Part shown: positions 39,401-50,455 of the stretch, in pieces | Layout of the letters: each line of letters begins with the position of its first letter | Position numbering within the stretch: the first letter of the stretch is position 1 | NCBI GenBank assembly: GCA_020747065.1 | Contig: JAGMVK010000006.1 | Span: 2,108,001 to 2,172,000, forward strand | Direction of reading: 5' to 3' | DNA: 64,000 bases | From: Cadophora sp. MPI-SDFR-AT-0126 | Lineage: Eukaryota; Ascomycota; Leotiomycetes; Helotiales; Ploettnerulaceae | Translations under genes and position numbers: made by a program | The notes under the pieces: generated by a model | The model's database searches: none | The model's input: only the letters and a program-made list of their open reading frames with translations | What the model was told of the DNA's origin: nothing

Positions 39401-41687
39401 TGTCTCACCCTTCGCGAGAAGCTTCATGTTCACAAAATTGGCAGCAGGTACCGATGCGTATTGAGGTTTACTGCGCATCATATCAGTACACAGAAACTTG
39501 CTGAAGAATGTAGTAGTCTTACCTCCGTTCGAAGTAGATATTCCCTTGGGGAAGAGAAGCGGATGCAGTTACAAGCGAGGCTGGCCGGTCAACTGCAAGT
39601 GCATAACCATTCTGCCCGTAAGCAGCAGCACCGGCATAATCTACGTTTCCATGACCCCAAAGTTTGGGGTAGCCGCTGGTTGGAATGCCCGCGTTCGTTC
39701 CATCGGTGAAACCAAGGATCACGCCGACGGATACATATGCGTTGTTGTCCAAGACCATAACTGTTGTTCCTTGTTCTTGAGATAGGAAGGGGGAACTCAG
39801 AATTGCCGTCCCCACTGTGTTAAAAGTACTGTCGAGGATGTAAATTGATCCTGGTGGGTTGGCTTGAGAGCTAACAACGTTGATGCCAACGTTGCAATTT
39901 TCAATCAACAGTGATTTCCAAGTCTGCCTGGTGCGTTAGCTTCCTCCCGAGACAGTCTTAAAAAGGTACTTCATACCCAACCCCAATCCCAATTCAACTG
40001 AATTGCCGTCTGGACCCCAATGAACCACATGTTCCGAGTTGTAAACTGCTGGTTACCGCCTGATTTTCGAGTGAGCCATAGAGCAATAAACAGGTTACCA
40101 GATTAGAGTAAATACCGCCTGGAAGAAGTCAGCAGTTGGATCTAAATTCATATCAAAATTACTACTCACTTAGTCCATATAGTCCGCCAGAGATCAATAA
40201 ATCATTCATGAAACCGCCACTCCCATTCTCGGCAACTAAGAGGTGTTCAAGTCAGCAATTGACTAGTAACTTAGACATCGACAATAGAAACAAAGTAACA
40301 TACAAATGCTGATCTGGGTTGAAGACGCTCCCGAAGATGCAAGGAACGCGATGTTCTGCAAGCTTGTTGCCTGAGCCACCTGCCAGTGAATTCCATAGGC
40401 ATTCGCGGCTTTAACTTCAGAAATGTCGATGATAAAGTTTCTAACTTGACGATAGAAGTTCCCCTCAAAGACTGTTAACACAACTCAATTGGAGGTGGCC
40501 GCACTAACTGTATTAAGATACCATTCTGCACCATTTGCATTAGGGATATAGACGTCCGACTGAATCAGGGCTGTAGCTTGACTTAGTACCCATCTTTGCA
40601 CAGACTTCAGCCTACGTACCGAAACCAACGAAGCTTGGTGCAGCTCTCAAGGTAGGAGAGGAAAGACCCTGAGCTAGGATTAGCAATTATATGCGTACGG
40701 AGTGCACAAATGAACTCACATTTCCAACAAGTTGCGTGTGATATAGAGAGATAATCGGTGAAGAAACAAGATAAGTCCCTAGATTTCACGTTAGTTGACT
40801 CTTAAGTGGAAGCATGGGGTTACTTTTACCTGCTGGAAAATACACGATCGCGCCTTTCACACTTGACGATTGACAGCCCAACCCGCACCGATTTCCGTCA
40901 GTGATGGCAGCGTTGATGGCAGCAGTGTCGTCCGTAACACCATTTCCTGTTGCACCATAATCCTTCACGTTACGCCACACCTGAAAAGGTTAGAAAAATC
41001 TCAGCGGAAGTGATAGCTACGAACTTTATATGTCGAGTCCCCACCCAGCGGTTGGGTACCAAGGTGTTGCATCTCCTCCATCCAGAAAGTGGTTGACTGA
41101 CGCTTGCCCAATTTTGACGACTCCAGGGTATTCTCTGTGCTCTTTTGAAAGTCGCTGAAATTCCTGAAGTTTGCATAATCTTTGTACAGAGTTCCATTCC
41201 GATATTTGGCGGCTGCGTCGATTTCGGCAAGCATAGCAGCCGCTGCAAGAACATCAGAAGAGGGGGTTGAGATGGCGGCTGCAGCATCGGATCTCTTGCT
41301 ATTCTTCTTCTCGGTATACACGTTTCTGATTGGATTTTCGAAACGGTATTTACGAGATGCAGCATCGGTACCTTGCTGAGCGGATACCAGAGCTTGTGCC
41401 GCAGCTATGGTAGCCTCTGATACATTTACATGTTTATTAAGGGAGAATGCAATGGTAATATTTGATGAAGCCAGCGTAACACGTGAGTTCTGGCTCGATT
41501 TTGCTTGGGCTTGTTGCAAAGCTATCTTTGTTTGATCCAATTCAGCTTGAGAAAAGATGCGTCGGGTTGGTTGAGTCCAGTTGCTAGGAATTGCAGGATT
41601 GGGTCGATTCGTTTGAGACAAAACAGTAGACAAATATGTCAGAAGAAGAAAGATCCAACGCCATTGAAGAATAGGCAAGTGAGCCAT
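36487..41687 (-). CDS. GH55 beta-1,3-glucanase fused to C-terminal SGNH esterase
   Basis: A secreted multi-exon protein of about 1,390 aa (estimate). The ATG at 41687 starts a signal peptide (WIFLLLTYLSTVLSQ); the open frame further upstream has no other ATG. After an Ala/Ser/Asn-rich N-terminal part of about 200 residues come two GH55 parallel beta-helix modules. The first has VWRNVKDYGATGNGVTDD, YFPAG, NFYRQVRNFIIDI and GIHWQVAQATSLQN. The second has LGDGVTDDTNAINF, FFPAGTYLVTGTI, IVGECWAQIM and VWAWIADHDLDD. The glucanase part runs to VIGVYLNE at about 37996. A 79-bp intron (37917-37995, donor GTATGT, GCTGAC branch, acceptor TTTAG) then joins it in frame to FISHNFVSIPGLTTGWVAFG. An SGNH hydrolase follows: GDS (block I), GGND (block III) and FHPRTMGH (His block). 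The SGNH part has no ATG of its own near its start, which supports one fused gene. If the intron is not used, translation stops at 37917. Confidence 0.8.
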
Positions 41688-43313
41688 AATGCTGCGAGTG
41701 TAAAGGCAGTGTAAATAAAATTCAAGAAACACAACAAGATGGAACTGAACAAAGCTGGCGGAAAACAGTGATACTTTATAAAATGGCTCCCTAATATCTC
41801 CCACATAATCTCCCTAATGAATTGAGGCCCTGGTGAGTGAACCGAAATGCTCTAGCGCTCGAATTTCCAGGAGGTGAGATCTGCTTTTGGGGGGTTGGAG
41901 GGGGGCCTCGCCCTGCTAATCTACCCTACCCTGAATCAAGCAATAACTCTCGCTCCAACTCGGCGCTTTCGCTGTCCGTCGACTGCTGATGCCTTGATAA
42001 TGAGACTCTACTTACCCACGATCTAGCGTAAGCATATGGAGGTATTGCTGCTTTCGACATTGCGACCGGCAAGATGATCCAGTGTACGGATGAGAGCCAA
42101 TTTATGCGGCCGGATCATTATCTCCAGATTTGAAGGGACGGCCTCTTTCGGCAGCGCGTCCGAAATTAAGCTTTTTACCGACCTGCAGCGACCCCAAGTA
42201 GTGATCAAATGGCGCAATTATGTCTCTGTAGACGCGGGTGAGTGGCGTGGAGTCCAAACAAGCAATCGGGGATCTCGGTAAATATTCAAGATATTGGCCA
42301 CTCGGCTTGAAATTATCCACATGGCCCATGGGAGCATAATAAAGAAACTTTCTCCGTCGGAAGAATAGCTGGCCAGATTTGACACTCGAGTTATTAATAT
42401 TCTACCAAGATTACCTAAACAACCAGGTAGGTACTTTTTTTTTTTTTTTAGAATAAACACCTTGTAGCAGGGTATACAAAGCGGCTCCATAAGTATACTA
42501 AGCTTAGTGGGCAAGTGATAAAGTATTGGATTTAATACATATACATTATTTCTGTAATTTTGGTGGATTTAGTATTCGTGGCTCCCGTCAAATCTGGCTA
42601 CCTATTCCTACGAACCGGCTCCGCGAGATTGAGGTAAGCTTGCGGATGTTGGTAGGTTTTAGTAAGTTAGATGAGTTCCGGGTCTGCATGACCCCATGCC
42701 GGTAGGACTGACGAGGTCAGGTCTTTCGGCGACAAGCCCACGTTAGGCAGGTAGTTGAGAGGTGCTGACTGTAGTACAGTGAGATAAATGTGAGCTTGTT
42801 AAAAAGCGGTGGTGTCTTCTCAAGTGTCGTTACGACGTTACTATCTCTGTGTCGCACAACTTCCCCCGCCTATTTTTGCCTCGGTACAATAAGGTTACCG
42901 TAACTTCTGGGGTCAAGCTGACTGGACTACGCCGTTCAATAGACGGGAACTTTCGTAGATGTGACCTACATTGGTTGCGACCACATGTGATATATCATGC
43001 ATGGGGTGATTGATTGATTGAATTCGAAGCCAAGCCGATCGCTTCTACCGCGCCACCTACCCCCTTGAATCCCTGCAGCACTTCCAACCCCGCCCTCTCT
43101 AACGGAGTGTCCAACGAAGGATCTGTTATCCCTTCTCCACGTCACCAGCTAAACTCACAAACTCACTCCCGTGGCTTAGCTCGCCTCTGCCATTACTCCT
43201 GCTGCTCTATCAGACGCGTGCTCTGAGCGCAATCGATTCGCGCCGAGTTGAGTGGTGTTGAGGTGTCGACGCTTTGCAGAAACGAAACGAAACGGACCTT
43301 GCAAGCCTTCATT
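41688..43313. other. Divergent intergenic region
   Basis: 1.6 kb between the GH55-SGNH start and the Hsp70-like gene. It contains a 13-14 nt poly-T run near 42436, an A+T-rich patch at about 42500-42580 and short ORFs without recognisable features. Probably promoter sequence for both genes. Confidence 0.4.
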
Positions 43314-44597
43314 ATGATAGCGAAGCGTTGGAATTTCCCTATCATTACAGCTTTTCTTCTCAGCGTTGCTACCATTCTTACTCTACGGCATACGTTTGCC
43401 CATGTCCCTTCACGACAGGTCTGCGCAAACAATAACATACCTCTGCAAGAGACTCTGAACTCGCAATCACCCATGGCGGCTGTGCCAGTGGGTATTGGCC
43501 TTGATCTGACGGCATTCTATGGGTAAAACCATCTATCCGCTCTTTATCAGTCGATGACTGACAGTAAAACGCCAGCACCGTAGCAATAACAAACACAGAT
43601 GGTTCCGCCATCAACATTGCGAGGGTGGAAGCAAGAAGCCAGTATCGGAAAGCCATCCAGCGTCTGTCGTCAGTATCATCCATTCATCTTTGGTGAGTGC
43701 TGCTCTCTGTGTAACTTCCTCGATGCTGAATTTTCCAGCCCACCATACAATGCCTTCGATGAGTATTACCGTGATATACCACGGCGAACCCTTCGAGCAT
43801 TACGAAAAGCAGCCGGTCTCCCAGCATCAAGAGACGTCGCAGCCCTCAGCGCCATGATCCAAGACTTACGATGCAAAGCCGAGGCAATCCTCGGAACCGA
43901 GATTTCCTCCATTCCAATTCTAGCAGTCACTCCATCCTTGGTCGCCTTATGCGAGGAAGATCTCGTAGACGCCTTCGAATACGCCGGCTTACAACAAGTC
44001 CGACTCAAGAACTACAGTCCCGGCAGCTACGTCCACGAAACAAGTGCGGCCTACGCAGGCTACGGACTCGGTCTCTGCTCCGATCCGCAAAACCCGGCAG
44101 TGTGTCAGAAAGAAGAAGCCGATATGCAGATGGAGAATATCCTCTCTCTGCTCTTCACGCGAAGCGCTCTCAGGATCATATACACACCCGTGAGGTCAGC
44201 GTACTTTTTTTCTAGCTTGTCGCTTCGCTTCTACGCTCATTGGGATCTCGGCCTTGATGCGAGAGATGAGGAGGGTTATTGGAAGAGGGTGAGAGAGGCC
44301 ATTGAGCAGGGTCCTCGGGATTACCCTGGCTTTCCGATGCCGGATAAGGTGCTTCTGATGGGTGAGAGCGCTAGGGATGAAAGATTTAGGTCGGTCTTAG
44401 AAGAGATTATAAGTGGGTGGGGAGCCAGTCCGCAGGTATTTGGAGATGATACAGAGTTTGTGGCCGCGAAAGGTGCGGCCGAGTTGGCTAGGAGGTCGGT
44501 ATACAAGGTCGACGGAACATCTGTAGCTAGTGAGGCGGCAGAACTGAAGGATACAGAACTGAAGGATACAGAACTGAAGGATACGGAACTGAAATAA
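43314..44597 (+). CDS. Membrane-anchored Hsp70/actin-like ATPase-domain protein
   Basis: Exons 43314-43522, 43576-43692 and 43739-44597 sum to 1185 nt, 394 aa. The N-terminus is a signal-anchor (WNFPIITAFLLSVATILTL). GIGLDLTAFYGTVAITNTDG then resembles the phosphate-1 loop of the Hsp70/actin fold, but without the canonical DLGTT. PSLVALCEEDLVDAFEYAGL, ETSAAYAGYGLGLC and KVLLMGESARDERFRSVLEE match the later parts of the fold (adenosine motif), and EFVAAKGAAELARR closes it. It is shorter than true Hsp70 and lacks a substrate-binding domain. Similar diverged Hsp70-like proteins are common and uncharacterised in fungi. The C-terminus is a tandem repeat of the five-residue unit ELKDT at about 44540-44597. 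ATPase activity is not assured. Confidence 0.75.
44540..44597 (+). repeat. 15-bp tandem repeat coding ELKDT, about 3.7 copies
   Basis: The unit GAACTGAAGGATACA is repeated with one transition (ACA to ACG in the last full copy) and ends in a partial copy followed directly by the stop codon. It lies inside the Hsp70-like gene and gives a charged C-terminal tail. Such minisatellites often vary in copy number between isolates. Confidence 0.85.
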
Positions 44598-45720
44598 GTG
44601 ATCGGGAGACAACATAATTTCATTTTAGAAGTTAACCACCGATACCAATCCTGTGATCTCCTGCCAAGAAGCGACGAAATCCTCAGTACCTCGTCGCCTC
44701 GCCTCCAAGGCATTTTTTTGCAAAACACATATAGCATATCAATTCCGCTTAAATTTAAAAACACTGTTACTTAAAAGTCTTGGGAGGTGTGGCAGTTGAG
44801 GCGAAGTAAGCACTAAGTTGGCACGAAGTGAGCACGAAGCTTGAAGTACAAATCGACGTTAGTTGATCTGTGGCAGCAGGATTGGGAGAGGGGATTTATA
44901 CCTGTCGCTTAGAATAGTCTGGACTACATATTGATTGTGACGGCAAAGCCTCACGGCAGAGCCGTAGGGTAGATACTCTATTTCAGGGCAATTTCCGGGT
45001 ATCCGCTTAAGCGAGGCTAAGCGAGATAAGGCAGATCTCTTTATATATTACTTCTTTCCCTCTATATCTTCTTTACTACGTAGTTATAGATTTTAAGAGA
45101 CTCTTGTTGTCTTCATATTGTGGTGGGGCTGAATGCCCACTACAAGGGTTTTTGTTTTTCCGTTCCGGCTGTAGGTAGATAGGTCGGCGTCGCTAGACTA
45201 GTAATCATCATCTTCTTCCTCTCACTTCTACCACCTGATTGGTCTACGCGCGGGTTATTCCCCCTATTTACTGTGCACTTGACGGCACTACTCTACTCCT
45301 TCACAATATATCTTTATATTAGTATATAAGGTAGTTATTACACGTGATATCTGTCTTTCTAGAGCAAGGCGTTATAATTTCGATTATTTTACTATTACTT
45401 TTTAATTACTCTTTGAAAGTATATTTATTATTAAAAATACTAAAAATAAAGACTAATCTAGAAGCTTTAAAACTACCTAATTAAAACAAAAATTAATAGT
45501 AGAATAATAGAGTTTTAAAGGTTATAACTTCTATTTATTATTTTTAAGTAGTTCTTTAGTAAGAGTCGGTAAGTCGGCGTTATTTACCAAAGAATCACGC
45601 CGAACCGAAGAATCACTGTACTTTACCGTACTTCTACATCTTCACAGAATCTCTCGATACTGAGCTCCTCAGCTCCTCCCCCATTCGACATGCTTTCAAC
45701 ATTGTATATAGTCTTAGATA
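44598..45720. other. Intergenic with probable transposon remnants
   Basis: 1.1 kb between the Hsp70-like and PrpF-like genes. From about 44940 the sequence changes: TGTGACGGCAAAGCC at 44936, a T-rich stretch at about 45040-45085, TATTGTGGTGGGG near 45117 and the A+T-rich block listed separately. The TGTGACGG start is reminiscent of fungal LTRs, but I found no matching target-site duplication, so no element is claimed. Confidence 0.4.
45305..45560. repeat. A+T-rich island with degenerate inverted repeat
   Basis: A+T- and TpA-rich block. ATTATTTTACTATTA (45383-45397) and TAATAGTAGAATAAT (45494-45508) are reverse complements at 14 of 15 positions, and copies of GTTATAA(T/C) flank both arms on the outside (45371 and 45521). 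This suggests the decayed ends of a small foldback or MITE-like element that was later mutated by RIP. No transposase frame remains. Confidence 0.5.
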
Positions 45721-47006
45721 ATGTCTAGATCACTTATCAAATCCATACGCTCCTCCGCATCAATTTCCTTCACCAATGCCTCTAGATCTAACTCCGCTAG
45801 ACACGCTTCAACACTCTTCAAGCAGAACAAACTCCCAGCCGCCTACTATCGCGGTGGCACCTCTCGAGCCATTCTTTTCAAACAACAAGACCTGCCCACA
45901 GACCGCTCAGCATGGCCCTCCATCTTCCGCGGCGCAATTGGCTCTCCTGATCCCAACGGCAGACAACTCGACGGACTTGGCGGAGGACTCTCGTCCCTCT
46001 CCAAAGTCTGCGTCGTAGGGATCTCATCGCACGCAGACGCCGACGTAGACTATACATTCGCGGCTCTGGGGATTAAGAATGAGGATGTCGACTTCTCTAG
46101 CAACTGTGGAAATATGACGAGTGCGATTGGGCCCTTTGCGATCGATTCGGGATTGGTAGAACCGCCGGCTGGAGGGGACGGGGAGGCGATTGTCAGGATA
46201 CATAATACGAATACAAGGAAGATTATACATGCGAAGTTCCCGGTCGTGGAGGGTGAGGCGGCTGCGTATGGAGAGTTTGCGATTGATGGAGTGTCGGGAA
46301 CAGCTGCCAAAATCGAATTGGCCTTCATAAACCCAGCGTGAGCATCACATATTCTACCTTGATAGATAGGCATGCAATTGCAGATTGCTGATTGTCCTTG
46401 CACAGAGGCGCGAAGACGGGTAAGTTACTACCTACTGGAAATGTGGTAGATAGCTTAGACGGCGTCGACGTGACATGTATCGATGCTGGGAATCCATGTG
46501 TATTCATCCAAGCCAGCGATATAGGAGTTGATGGTACAATGCTACCAGACGACATTGATATCCACCCTACACTCCTCGCAAGACTGGATTCTATACGTCG
46601 ACAAGCTTCAGTTGCAATGGGAATCAGCAAGGACCTCGAATCTACACCCAGTTCTATCCCAAAAATCGCCATGGTATCTCCTCCTACATCCCATAAACTG
46701 CTCTCCGGCGAGTCAATCCAAGGCGAGACAGTGGACCTGGTTGTTAGAGCTCTATCCGTTGGTCAGCCACATCGTGCGGTGCCTATTACGGTTGCAATGG
46801 CCGTTGCTGCTGCGGCGAATTTGGAGGGCTCGACGGCGAACAGGAATGTCGGCAGGGAGAGGGTCGATGGAGATGGTATCACACTGGGGCATCCGAGTGG
46901 GAAGATTCTTGTGGGTGCGAAGTTTGATGAGGAGGGGAGTTTGACGGATGCTACGGTCTTTAGGACCTCGAGGAGGTTGATGGAAGGTGTCGTCTACTGG
47001 AAATGA
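45721..47006 (+). CDS. PrpF-family isomerase (aconitate/methylaconitate isomerase-like), probably mitochondrial
   Basis: PrpF proteins have the diaminopimelate-epimerase fold and move double bonds in aconitate-type tricarboxylates; the Ustilago itaconate-pathway enzyme Adi1 belongs to this family. Exons 45721-46337 and 46406-47006 sum to 1218 nt, 405 aa. Residues 1-30 (MSRSLIKSIRSSASISFTNA) are a basic, Ser-rich likely mitochondrial presequence. Family motifs are AAYYRGGTSRAILF, GGGLSSLSKVCVVG, SSNCGNMTSAIGPFAI with a Cys in the N-domain, and DAGNPCVFIQ with the partner Cys. GHPSGKILVGAKFD lies near the C-terminus. All expected motifs are present, so it should be active. It is followed on the same strand by the transaldolase-like gene. 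Confidence 0.88.
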
Positions 47007-47532
47007 GGGTGTGCTCTTGCGTAAGAATTTCTACACTGTTGATGCTCAATGTCTGTTTTGTGTCTGGACATTGATGTATTTTCATTGTCGATCTAGAATC
47101 TATACATTGACATGCTTTCGATGTTCCTTATTCACACCATCACTTATGTATCTCACATCAACTAATGATATCTAAGTCAAAATCTTGCAGGACCACACTT
47201 TTCCAGACCTCCGACTTCGCAGTCCAGAATCATCCCCGCAAAATACCCCTCTTCTTCGCGGCAAGTGAAGCGAAAATAGGGACCTCTGCCCCGCGATTCG
47301 ATCGGTTGACCTTCCCGTCTCGAACAGGGTTCTAGACAGCACATCCTCGCAGCACAGTCGTCCGAGATTTATGGTCGTATATTTACGAGTTTTTAGGTTA
47401 CTGACACTGTTGGCATTTTGGTCTTCCAAATTAAAATCAGCACTGGAAACAGTTTCTGGAGCTTTCGCAACAGTCTCAATAGATTTTGAAACCTGAACCT
47501 GAAGTAGATCTCGATCACCAACCTCATCAGGC
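47007..47532. other. Intergenic, transaldolase-like gene promoter
   Basis: About 525 bp. A 120-codon minus-strand ORF (47172-47534) spans it and begins on the opposite strand of the transaldolase-like start, but it has no recognisable features and I treat it as chance. Confidence 0.4.
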
Positions 47533-48881
47533 ATGGCTCCTGGAAAGAATCTACTGCAACTATTGCAGTCTAGGAGTATCGTAGACTGTGATACTATGGA
47601 TGTTGAAGGTACGGAGATTCCTCCTTACAATTCCTCATCTCGGTTTACTAAAGTCGAACAGTTCCTAAAGCTCTCGGTCCATTCGTAGACTGCACTTCAA
47701 ATCAAGTACGCCTTTAATCTCACCCAACTAGCTATATACTTGTCATACCTTCCTAACAGATTGGTGTTTTGATAGGCAATCGCATACAATGAACTCCAGA
47801 AGCCAATTCATCAATTCAGAATCGAGAAAGCCATTTCCATGTCCAAGATGCTAGCCCAGAAATTCGCCGAGATTTCTGTTGAAGAATTAGCTGTGGAAAT
47901 AGTCGTAGGTTTGGACCGAAGTGTAATTTGGTACATGAGGTGCTGATGAGAAGTAAAGATGGTCAGCTTGCAGCTAGAGGTCTCTTATCACGTCACGGGC
48001 TTCGTCCATGTCCAAACGAACCCGTACTATTCATACGACACAGATAAGACGGTCAAGAATGCTCGCCGTGAGTGGTCACCAATCCTCCTCTCTATTAGCA
48101 CATCCATCTTATCAGCTGTATAACTGTGCAGGAATCGTCGAGCTATTCCGTTACTTAGATTCCTCATTCGATCATAAACGAGTATGTATCAAGATCCCCA
48201 GCACATGGGAAGGTCTCCAAGCATGTCGTATCCTGGAAGCAAGCAAGACAACAACATTGGCCACCACACTATTCACGATCGAGCAAGCATCTCTCGCTGG
48301 GGAAGTAGGATGCCATTACATTGCTCCATATGTCAATGAACTGAAAGTGCACTTTGAAGCTGGGTATCTCCCCTCGGTCCCTTTCACATCCACATCCTTA
48401 GGACAGAAAAAGGATGCTGAAACGAAATAGGTTCATCGACCATAACAAGGCCCAAAAACTCTGCGTACAAGCACAGAAACTCTACGAAGCCAACGGCATC
48501 AAAACACAAGTCCTCCCTGCTAGTCTGACGTCCACAGCCGAGATTATGGAGTTAGCTGGTGTACACCACATCACGATTTCGCCTGTACTGCTTCGAGAGC
48601 TGGCTTCTACACCTGCGTCGACCAACACGACAGCTTCGCTATTTGATGAGAATAGTGCAAAGATTGATGTTCCTGCTTTGGTAAATTATGCAGATGATCA
48701 GGCTCAGTACAGGATTGCCTTCACGCGGAGTAATGGGGGTGATGGTGAGGGGGAGAGGAAGTTGGTACAGGTGAGTTTGTGGTGTTCTGGTATTTTTGTC
48801 AAAGGGGGGTTACTGATGATTTTACAGGCGATCAACACGTTTTGTGATATGCAGGATAAGATGGAAACTATGATGAAGTAG
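47533..48881 (+). CDS. Diverged transaldolase-like protein
   Basis: Seven exons (47533-47608, 47662-47705, 47776-47904, 47974-48067, 48132-48363, 48431-48770, 48828-48881) sum to 969 nt, 322 aa, the normal transaldolase length. The TIM-barrel landmarks are recognisable. VDCDTMDV matches the strand-1 Asp, CTSNQAI takes the place of TTNPS, and VCIKIPSTWEGLQACRIL contains the Schiff-base lysine. VLPASLTSTAEIMELAGVHH and ITISPVLLRELA complete the barrel. Several usual active-site positions differ. The Glu of the EVDAR strand aligns with Gln in HVQTNPYYSYD, and the phosphate-binding Arg of SPFVGR aligns with NEL in APYVNEL. So the fold and lysine are kept, but a normal sugar-phosphate reaction is doubtful. 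The intron at 48364-48430 removes an in-frame stop. Role unknown. Confidence 0.85.
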
Positions 48882-49072
48882 TTTGAATACCGAATTTGAT
48901 ATCCAAACAAAAACGAAACAGCTCTCCTTCCACTACCCATCAGAAGTTCCCCTCTTCTCTATTCAGCAACTACTCATCTCTCATCAGGCCTCATTAATTG
49001 TGAACCCCCTAACCACCAAAGTCAGCCATATCATCCCAATCCCAAAGATAAAAGCTCGAAAATCGAATCCAC

Positions 49073-50354
49073 TTACCCATCAATCGGCAAATTCGCCCCA
49101 TTCACCAGACTCATCCTCGGTCCACTTAGCAAGACAACAACATCGCCGACCTCCTCGAACTTCGCAGCTCGGCCCTGTCTCGTCTCACACGCATCGTAGA
49201 AAGCCATTGGCACGACGGTTCCGACAACTGGTTTGAGGAGATCAGTGAGGAAGAAACCGGGCGAGACGGCGTTCACTCGGATTCCTTGGGAGCGGGCTTC
49301 GAGTGCCGCCTGTTTGGGTAAGGTTGTTAATTGGAGGTTTGGGGAATTGAGTCGAAGGGTGGCAGGAAGGTAAGAAGGGACTGACTGTTCTGGTGATTCC
49401 TAACACGGCGTGTTTGGCTGTCGTGTAAGGGAGTGTGCCTGGGAGGGCCATTCCCGAGTTGATGGACGCGCAGTTGACGATTGAACCTCTTTGCTCTACT
49501 CGTCCTTCCTCTCTGATTCAATACGCACTATCAGCACCTCAAATCCGCGAATCTCGATTTATATTTGCGGGGGAAACTTGAATGTGGAGAAACTCACACT
49601 TCAAGGGAATCCTGCTTCATCATTTGTCTCAACTCATGCTTGGTGCTCAAGTAGACACCAGTACAGTTCACAGACATGACTTTCTGGAAGCCCTCGAGTG
49701 GCAGATCGGATGTTTGGTCCATTGGTCCAAGGATACCAGCGAAGTTTCTGAGTAAAGTGTTAGTGTTATAACTGGAAGTAAGATTCTGGTGTTCATGAGG
49801 GGATGGGGAAGTAGAAGAGCAAAGAGATGTCTCACGCAGCATAGTCGATTCTGCCGAATTCTTTCACGGCTTCTGCAACGGCTCGCTCGATGTCTTTTTC
49901 TTTCGTTACGTCTGCTTGGATGTCTAGACACTGTCACGATCACTCAATCAGCATCCCTCTTCTCGTTTTGGTACCTCCAAGAAGCAGGAAAAATCTCAAG
50001 GTCATTGACAGTACGAAGAGAGACATGCCTTCGTCCCATAAGACTCAACAATCTTCCTTCCCTCATTCAAAGTCTCTTGATTGATGTCCACAATCACTAC
50101 ACCTCTCGCACCATCTTTAGCGAAAGAGACGGCAATAGCGTTACCCAAACCTCGGGCACCACCAGTTATGAATGCGACACCTGGTGCTAGAGGTCCTGAT
50201 CGTTTGCTTCGTGACGATGAAGTCTATTTGGAAAAGGTAAGTGAGATGTTCTTCTATTTTTGAAACGATTGAATAGAACGCAAGGCATGAGTACTACGCT
50301 TGAACCAACTTTGTTCTTCAGGTGTACCCCGTCTATTTCCATCTCAGCGGACAT
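49073..50354 (-). CDS. Short-chain dehydrogenase/reductase
   Basis: Classical SDR starting at ATG 50354 (MSAEMEIDGVHLKNKVGSS), with a short intron before TSSSRSKRSGPLAPGVAFIT. The cofactor motif is TGGARGLGNAIAVSFAKDGA and VVIVDINQETLNEG favours NAD over NADP. The NNAG position reads NFAGILGPMD, with Phe in place of the second Asn. The catalytic Ser lies in NCASINSGMA and the YxxxK pair in YTTAKHAVLG. It ends SLVNGANLPIDG. Six or so short exons. The 3' end is only 191 bp from the convergent transaldolase-like gene, which suggests a shared neighbourhood function. Substrate unknown. Confidence 0.85.
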
Positions 50355-50455
50355 TGTGAAAGTCAAGATGTATAAGTTCAAAGGCGTGTAACAACAATTT
50401 GTTCAATTGAATTCATTTGCTTTTGAGACTCAACCCCTCTTTCTCATGAAGATAC
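50355..50455. other. Short spacer upstream of SDR
   Basis: About 100 bp between the SDR start and the stop codon of the orphan minus-strand ORF; if that ORF is not a gene, the whole stretch to 51249 is intergenic promoter sequence. Confidence 0.3.

Noticed and set aside
44936..45166. Solo LTR call from the TGTGACGG start and the CCACTACA end
   Set aside because: The immediate flanks show no matching 5-bp target-site duplication and there is no second copy in the window to define the ends; only a remnant is noted.
47172..47534. 120-codon minus-strand ORF opposite the transaldolase-like promoter
   Set aside because: No recognisable domain or composition bias of a protein, and it fills the expected promoter of a well-supported gene.
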